NCBI GenBank assembly: GCA_002746885.1
Contig: PDRS01000005.1
Coordinates: forward strand, 351,648-415,647
Reading direction: 5' to 3'
From: Candidatus Saccharimonadota bacterium
GTDB lineage: Bacteria > Patescibacteriota > Saccharimonadia > Saccharimonadales > UBA4665
DNA length: 64,000 nt
The notes beneath the pieces were generated by a model, which had not been told where the DNA came from, made no database searches, and saw only the letters and a list, made by a program, of their open reading frames with translations. Position 1 is the first letter of the stretch, and each line of letters begins with the position of its first letter. Below are positions 58,389 to 64,000 of this stretch, piece by piece. A program made the translations under genes and the position numbers.

Positions 58389-58457
58389 AGTTTATTAGTA
58401 TACCCGAATGTTCCAGGCAGCAGGTAGCTCCCAGCAAAATGTAAGCACGATATGTGA

Positions 58458-59510
58458 CTACGTTTTTGCGTCAGGCGGACCTTTTTGCCGCAGATGTTCG
58501 TGGTAAAAATACGCACCTGGTATGATTTGGATCGAGATATTGAGTATGCGATACATGACCGTAACCGGCAGACTGAGACGCGACGGCACGCCAGTAGCCG
58601 TGAGCGTAAGAGTCATTAATCCCTCGTATATACCAACACCCCCTGGCAAAACACTAATGAGTCCGGCAAAGTTTGCTATAGCGTACGCCAAAATGACCGA
58701 ACCCACATTCACAAGATCGCCAAACGCCATGTAGACAACGTATATGGTCATTACTTCCCAGAAATTTGCCAAAAGCGCCCACAGCATCGGTTTTTTCAGC
58801 CGACTCCAGTCGCTGCTCATCATGGTGTAGTTTTCGTTCAGGTCGTCGAACACACGGCGCACTTTGTCGATTTTGATCGCTTCGAGGTTCTTCGGCCGCA
58901 CGAGCCGAATCAGCCGATTAAGCCAACTGCTGAGATACGTAAAAAAGCCGGAGATACGCCGTTTGCTACTAATAACGAAACCCATGCCCACCGTCAACAT
59001 CACGACGACAGTCGCAATGGAACTCGCGAGCAGCAAAATGATACTGTTCATGTGCCCCTGCACCGCCAGTGCAAACACACCGAGCAAAATAAGCCCTTCA
59101 AAGCTGAGAAAATACATCACAAGCTTAAAAAGCTGCACCGCCGATGCCTTGGACCCTGTAATACTGTCGCCCTTCATGCGCGCCCCAAAGTACGATATGC
59201 CGCTCACGCCGCCGCTTGGAAACACCGTGTTTACGTAGTTGAGCGCCAGCGCGCTTTTGTACAGGTCTTTGTAGCGCAGCTTGTTGCCTACAATAGCAAA
59301 GAGGTCGCGGTACAACCGTGTCTGCGCGTCATAGTTCAACAGCTGCGTCAGCGGCATAAGCAGCAGCACCCAAGCGTTGATCTGAGACAAGTTTTCGAGC
59401 GTCTCTTTGAGCTGGCCGCGTATGGCAAAAACAAGCGCCAGCAAAGCCGCTACCGTCACAATGTTTAATAACAGTTTCCAATTTCGCCGAAAAAAGGACC
59501 GTTCCGCCAT
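58458..59510 (-). CDS. Lysylphosphatidylglycerol synthase TM-region (UPF0104) family protein
   Basis: Multi-TM; LNYVNTVFPSGGVSGISYFGARMKGDS; LPGGVGIYEGLMTLTLTATGVPSRLSLPVTVMYRILN. Confidence 0.88.
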   Translation of the reverse strand: MAERSFFRRNWKLLLNIVTVAALLALVFAIRGQLKETLENLSQINAWVLLLMPLTQLLNYDAQTRLYRDLFAIVGNKLRYKDLYKSALALNYVNTVFPSGGVSGISYFGARMKGDSITGSKASAVQLFKLVMYFLSFEGLILLGVFALAVQGHMNSIILLLASSIATVVVMLTVGMGFVISSKRRISGFFTYLSSWLNRLIRLVRPKNLEAIKIDKVRRVFDDLNENYTMMSSDWSRLKKPMLWALLANFWEVMTIYVVYMAFGDLVNVGSVILAYAIANFAGLISVLPGGVGIYEGLMTLTLTATGVPSRLSLPVTVMYRILNISIQIIPGAYFYHEHLRQKGPPDAKT

Positions 59511-59534
59511 ACCCTACATGCTATCATACAGTCT
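59511..59534. promoter_or_regulatory. Second divergent promoter with overlapping -10 elements
   Basis: TATCAT (59522-59527, +; 7 nt to ATG) and TATGAT (59528-59523, -; 12 nt to ATG). Confidence 0.5.
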
Positions 59535-60842
59535 ATGGACAAAGCAGTCAGTATTCTTGGGCGGCAGCCAGCGCTGGGGCTAGCGGAGCTGGAAAGTCTT
59601 TATGGCGCCGAGGTAGTTTCGGTAGTTGCGCCTGGCGTGACCGGACTTGCGCTCGATGCGCCAGAGGTGAACTTTGCGCGGCTCGGCGGTTCAACCCGAC
59701 TAGCGACAGTGCTCGGCGAAGTTTCCAGCACAGATTTCAAACACGTCGAAAAATCGCTCATATCGTTCGTAAAATCCACCGCCTTTGCCCTACCCGACGA
59801 AGGCAAGTTTCACCTCGGCCTCTCTGCCTACGGTTTTACTATAACCCCCGCGAAGCTCAACGCGCTTGGTCTCACGCTAAAAAAAGTCATTCGCAAACGC
59901 CACAACGGTTCCGTGCGGCTCGTACCAAACAACGCAGCCGAGCTCAGCACCGCGCAAGTGTATCACAATCATTTGGCAAACGACCAAGGGGCGGAACTGC
60001 TACTCATCAAAACTACTGGCGAAAAAACTATCATTGCCCGCACTGTCGCTGTGCAAGATATCGACAGCTACACCTTGCGTGATCGCGGACGCCCTCAGCG
60101 CGACGCTCGCGTAGGCATGCTACCGCCGAAACTTGCGCAAATCATCGTCAATATGGCAACCGCGAGCCACAGGCCGCTTTCAGAAATCACCGTCCTCGAC
60201 CCATTTTGCGGTACTGGCGTATTGCTCCAGGAAGCCTTGCTTATGGGCTGCCGAGCGTACGGCACTGACCTCGAACCGCGCATGATCGCATACAGCACCG
60301 CCAATCTCGACTGGTTATCGAAAACCTACGGCCTACAACCAGAACGTTACAAACTCTCCCAAGGCGATGCCACCAGCCATGAGTGGAACCTAGCAGACGA
60401 CCAAACAGAAGCAAGCGGCCGCACGCATACCGCCAATCGCCGCCAACCGGCCTACACCGTTGCCTGCGAAACGTATCTGGGACGGCCGTTTACAGAAGCA
60501 CCGGCGCGGGCAGTGCTTGAACAAACCGTCAGCGAGGTCAACACCATCGTCAAAAAGTTTCTCGCAAATATCCACCCGCAGCTCGCTCCTGGCACACGTC
60601 TTTGTCTCGCCGTTCCCGCTTGGTACACCGGAGCCAACTGGTCGGAAGCAACCAGTCAGAAGCAATCAGCCGACCGCCGCCTCCCGCCCGTCACCGCATT
60701 TCGCCGCCTTCCGCTACTAGAGCAACTGGGTAGCCTCGGTTTCAAACGCATCAATTTCCAGCATGCGCCCCAGGAACAGCTCATTTATTACCGCGAAGGC
60801 CAGCTTGTCGGGCGCGAGCTCGTGACATTGACGCGCGAGTAA
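59535..60842 (+). CDS. Archaeal-type TrmG10/Trm11-like tRNA (guanine-N2) methyltransferase
   Basis: RDRGRPQRDARVGMLPPKLAQIIVNMA; VLDPFCGTGVLLQEALLMGCRAYGTDLEPRMIAYSTANLDWL. Confidence 0.8.
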   Translation: MDKAVSILGRQPALGLAELESLYGAEVVSVVAPGVTGLALDAPEVNFARLGGSTRLATVLGEVSSTDFKHVEKSLISFVKSTAFALPDEGKFHLGLSAYGFTITPAKLNALGLTLKKVIRKRHNGSVRLVPNNAAELSTAQVYHNHLANDQGAELLLIKTTGEKTIIARTVAVQDIDSYTLRDRGRPQRDARVGMLPPKLAQIIVNMATASHRPLSEITVLDPFCGTGVLLQEALLMGCRAYGTDLEPRMIAYSTANLDWLSKTYGLQPERYKLSQGDATSHEWNLADDQTEASGRTHTANRRQPAYTVACETYLGRPFTEAPARAVLEQTVSEVNTIVKKFLANIHPQLAPGTRLCLAVPAWYTGANWSEATSQKQSADRRLPPVTAFRRLPLLEQLGSLGFKRINFQHAPQEQLIYYREGQLVGRELVTLTRE

Positions 60843-60984
60843 GGTACACTGGTAGCCTTACTGTACGATACACTGGTTAACAGATACGAAACGTGTAGAG
60901 AAAAGTAGATAGCGAGAAGAGGAAGCAGCCGAACAAATCGGCGAAACCGCTGGCAGCACCAGCAACGACGAGGAAAAGCACAAC

Positions 60985-61674
60985 ATGCGTACAGCGTTAC
61001 ACAAAATGGTTCGACCCGCCGACTTGGTTGTCGCATTGTACATATTCGGCATCATGGCGGCTGAGCTTTTAGGCGCAAAAACTTTCGTTATCACGCAGCT
61101 TGGCGACTACACGCTACGCGCCAGCGTGGCAATTTTTCTGATGCCCCTGCTTTTTACGCTCACCGATGTCGTCACTGAGGTACGCGGCAAAGAACGCGCT
61201 CGCAGTATGGTCATATCTGGCCTCGCCGTGATTGTTCTGCTGGTGTTTTATACCGCACTCGCCACGTCGCTGCCGCCCTCAGCTCGCTCTGCGGGCAACG
61301 AAGCTGCCTACGACAGTGTGTTTCATAACTCCATACGCATGTCTATTGCTAGCCTTATCGCCTTTACCTCCGCTGCATTCCTCGACATAGCCATCTTTGC
61401 AAAATTGCGCGAGCGCATGCACAAGCGCGCCCTGTGGTTTCGTAACAATGTTTCCAACTTTATTTCGCAGTTTGTCGATTCGGCGGTGTTTTTGACAGCC
61501 GCTTTTTACGCGCTGAGCTACTCTGTCAGCAGTAACATTTCCTTCATTTGGAGCCTGTTGCTCCCCTATTGGTTGCTAAAATGCCTCATGTCGGCCCTAG
61601 CAACGCCGCTCGTTTACGCCGGCGTTCGCTTTTTGCGCACCGACAAGACGCGCGAGCGCACGCAGAACCGTTGA
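60985..61674 (+). CDS. Queuosine precursor transporter (VUT/YhhQ family)
   Basis: LYIFGIMAAELLGAKTF; FTLTDVVTEVRGKERARSMV; NVSNFISQFVDSAVFL. Confidence 0.9.
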   Translation: MRTALHKMVRPADLVVALYIFGIMAAELLGAKTFVITQLGDYTLRASVAIFLMPLLFTLTDVVTEVRGKERARSMVISGLAVIVLLVFYTALATSLPPSARSAGNEAAYDSVFHNSIRMSIASLIAFTSAAFLDIAIFAKLRERMHKRALWFRNNVSNFISQFVDSAVFLTAAFYALSYSVSSNISFIWSLLLPYWLLKCLMSALATPLVYAGVRFLRTDKTRERTQNR

Positions 61675-61916
61675 CTTTCAGGGGTGGATTGCGCTATAAT
61701 CAAGCGCAGATTGAGGTTAGATTGGTCTGCGCCTTTCTTCCTCTTTGTTAAAAACTTAAGCGTTTTTGCGCCGCCGCAACGGCTTTGCCGGTAGTAGCCG
61801 CAGCGCAAACTGCCGAGCAGCCCAGGCGAACCGTACAAATCTACGGCGAGCGAGGATTACTGCCGGCGGCACAGCAGCGCTGCCCGCAATGCGGCCGCGC
61901 AACAAGGAGCAGATAT

Positions 61917-62189
61917 ATGTCACATGTAAAAGCAGGTGGTACTTCCAAAAACACAAGAGATTCAGCCGGCCAGCGCCTCGGCGTTAAGCGCTTCGGCGGT
62001 CAAGCCGTCAAAAACGGCGATGTTATCGTTCGTCAGGTAGGCGCTACCAAACGCGCCGGCACCGGCACCACCATGAGCCGCAACTACACCATTCACGCTG
62101 CCAAAGACGGCACAGTAAAAATGCAGCGCCGCAAAGTCCGCACGTTCAGCGGCCGATCTGTCCGCCGCACCGAAGTCACCGTCGAATAA
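61917..62189 (+). CDS. rpmA: 50S ribosomal protein L27
   Basis: MSHVKAGGTSKNTRDSAGQRLGVKRFGGQAVKNGDVIVRQVG; AAGGAG upstream. Confidence 0.95.
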   Translation: MSHVKAGGTSKNTRDSAGQRLGVKRFGGQAVKNGDVIVRQVGATKRAGTGTTMSRNYTIHAAKDGTVKMQRRKVRTFSGRSVRRTEVTVE

Positions 62190-62257
62190 AGCACAGCCGC
62201 CATGCGCCAGGCACCTCAACGACGCAAAGCAAAAACTACACTAGTTGCCGGTCGATA

Positions 62258-63376
62258 TTAGCTATCCCATGCACCGTTTTGTTTGATAAAAAGACTCACG
62301 TTTTCTAGGTCAGATGCAACCTGACTGAGATCGAGCGGCATTTCGTAGCCCGCAGCTCCCCCGTACATCTTATCGGCACCTTCAGCATTAACTATTCCAT
62401 ATGCGTAAGCGATTTTGCGTTGACTATCCTCAGAGTACCCCAGTAGGCTTACCGCCTCAGCCAACACCGCAAGAGCATACCCCTCAGCAAAACGCTCATT
62501 ATGTATTTGTATAGATTGATCTTTGTTTGCCCCGAGTGAATGCTCGGGATGTATTGCCAACACTTTTTCGCTCATGGCATCAAAATTCCCCGCATGAGCC
62601 TGCCCATGGACTTCGAGGATACGACCAACGCCATACTGCACCACATGACCAAACTCATGTGCAACGAGTTTTAATACCTGAAATAGCTTTTTGTGTTCTG
62701 GCGCAATCTCAGCGCCGACTTGCTCAAGCTTCTTTGAAGTTATCTCCATAATGGCGTGAGGTTGTTCTTTTAAATCGTCCTGATTAAGCCCGATAACTGG
62801 CTCGGATCTGCCCGAAACATGTATTTTCTCTGTCGAAAATGCTGGACTGTCGCTACCGGCACGAGCGTTGCGTTCGACACCAATGACTTGACTGTATTTG
62901 CCTGCCTCAATAACAAGCGACAATGCTTCGGGGTTTTGCCCACCGATAACTCTCTGCCCTATGCTAGATACTAGGTCAATAGCTTTTCCGACCGAATGTT
63001 CAAAATTACTATCTGGCGCAAACTGTAGTTCTTGGGCTAGGGACTTCAACTCCTCCGCATCACGTTCAGGAGAAGGCAATAGAGCGTGTTGGTTCCGTCT
63101 TGCAACGTGACGAAAGTCAACCGAAGACATTTCTCCTCCCTGGCTTGAAAACTCCCGAGGAACTTGTATTAAATCGCGCGGAGCCAGTGGTTCCGTAAGC
63201 TCACCGCCCTCGACCGGAAGCGCGGGACTTCTGGTGCCGTCTCCAGACAATGCGCCACCACCCAAGACATGAACTGTTTCTTCGCTAAACTGCGAGTCAC
63301 CACCATAACGCTCAGCATAACCTAGCACATGGTGGGGTTGTATTATGTTCGGTGAATCTTGAACTGTTTCCGTCAT
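62258..63376 (-). CDS. Putative zincin-type metallopeptidase (HEFGH motif)
   Basis: FQVLKLVAHEFGHVVQYGVGRILE (HExxH); downstream NERFAEGYALAVLAEAVSLLG. Confidence 0.65.
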   Translation of the reverse strand: MTETVQDSPNIIQPHHVLGYAERYGGDSQFSEETVHVLGGGALSGDGTRSPALPVEGGELTEPLAPRDLIQVPREFSSQGGEMSSVDFRHVARRNQHALLPSPERDAEELKSLAQELQFAPDSNFEHSVGKAIDLVSSIGQRVIGGQNPEALSLVIEAGKYSQVIGVERNARAGSDSPAFSTEKIHVSGRSEPVIGLNQDDLKEQPHAIMEITSKKLEQVGAEIAPEHKKLFQVLKLVAHEFGHVVQYGVGRILEVHGQAHAGNFDAMSEKVLAIHPEHSLGANKDQSIQIHNERFAEGYALAVLAEAVSLLGYSEDSQRKIAYAYGIVNAEGADKMYGGAAGYEMPLDLSQVASDLENVSLFIKQNGAWDS

Positions 63377-63499
63377 TTTCTATTATTTATTTAGTAGCGA
63401 TATAATAGCACATGCTTTATATTTAGTCAACAAAATCGTCTTGTGGCTTACCTGCTGTGCGTCTGTATGTACAGCGGTGGAGGCAGGTTGTGAATGCAA

Positions 63500-63865
63500 T
63501 TATTTCGGTTGATTATGGCCGCCACCTTGAACGGGCTGCGACGAGTCTAAGCACACGCGCCCTAGCCGAGGGATCCGACCCTCTGGCGGCACCACGGGCG
63601 GGACACCAGCCTCCAAGCCTGCTTCGGGCGTCGCTTCGGGCGTTCCCCTACCGCCGCCAGGTCTTATACCACGGCCGATAACCCCGACCGGCTTGCGGTT
63701 CCGCCATTCCTCCAGAGTCCCTGGCCAAGCTGCACCAAAATCCTCAAATGCCTTATTATACGCACCCGCAGCTCCGGGGTTCGGGAATAATCTAATGTCT
63801 GTAGCTGGCAGAACTGACGGACGCTTTTGCCATCCTTCGTAAGATTCGTGTGTAGTCATAACCAA
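63500..63865 (-). CDS. Hypothetical Pro/Gly-rich protein
   Basis: MVMTTHESYEGWQKRPSVLPATDIRLFPNPGAAGAYNKAFEDFGAAWPGTLEEWRNRKPVGVIGRG. Confidence 0.45.
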   Translation of the reverse strand: MVMTTHESYEGWQKRPSVLPATDIRLFPNPGAAGAYNKAFEDFGAAWPGTLEEWRNRKPVGVIGRGIRPGGGRGTPEATPEAGLEAGVPPVVPPEGRIPRLGRVCLDSSQPVQGGGHNQPK

Positions 63866-64000
63866 ACATTAGCATAAACTTTATAAATAGTCAAACCTAC
63901 GTCCCCGAATTAACACTCAAAACGCAACCCCACCTATAACTTGAAGAGCCACAGGGTTTCTCCGTATCCTGTTGTTTGCAATAGAGCAACTAATACGAGA

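Noticed and set aside
1-64000. CRISPR arrays, transposons, prophage structural genes, rRNA operons
   Set aside because: None recognised when reading the ORF track and the noncoding gaps; no spaced direct-repeat array, transposase or capsid-like protein seen.

Overview
The window looks like chromosome from a small-genome bacterium. Gene content and style (DUF3048 protein, PEGA protein, compact dcw cluster, orphan receivers, many short lineage-specific proteins) suggest Candidatus Saccharibacteria/CPR; that is inference from content, not a database result. Genes at 0-25 kb run mostly on + (gltX, two histidine kinases with receivers lacking DNA-binding outputs, tRNA-Glu, der, pth, dprA, topA, a sigma4/HARE-HTH protein). 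Genes at 25.7-58 kb run mostly on - (a dcw cluster mraZ-rsmH-ftsL-ftsI-mraY-ftsW-murG-ftsQ, an NYN nuclease, a PIF1-like helicase, a KwaB/DUF4868-like gene with a small membrane protein, an RND transporter, glyQS, recO, xseAB). Main non-routine observations: (1) an unannotated ~450-nt structured RNA on the - strand at about 18.91-19.37 kb, with a TTGACA-17-TAAAAT promoter, a terminator, and several stems that pair through G.U on - but show A.C mismatches on +; (2) a dif-like XerC/D site at the point where gene orientation converges (25.2 kb); (3) widespread leaderless-type promoters (TATACT/TACAAT 6-9 nt before the ATG), including two divergent gene pairs that share one -10 element; (4) a KwaB-like gene paired with a small membrane protein; (5) a pseudo-two-component pair upstream of recO; (6) a G7 homopolymer splitting one ORF; (7) a ~460-nt structured intercistronic region between mraZ and rsmH. 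Coordinates were read by hand and start codons are often adjusted from the ORF track.
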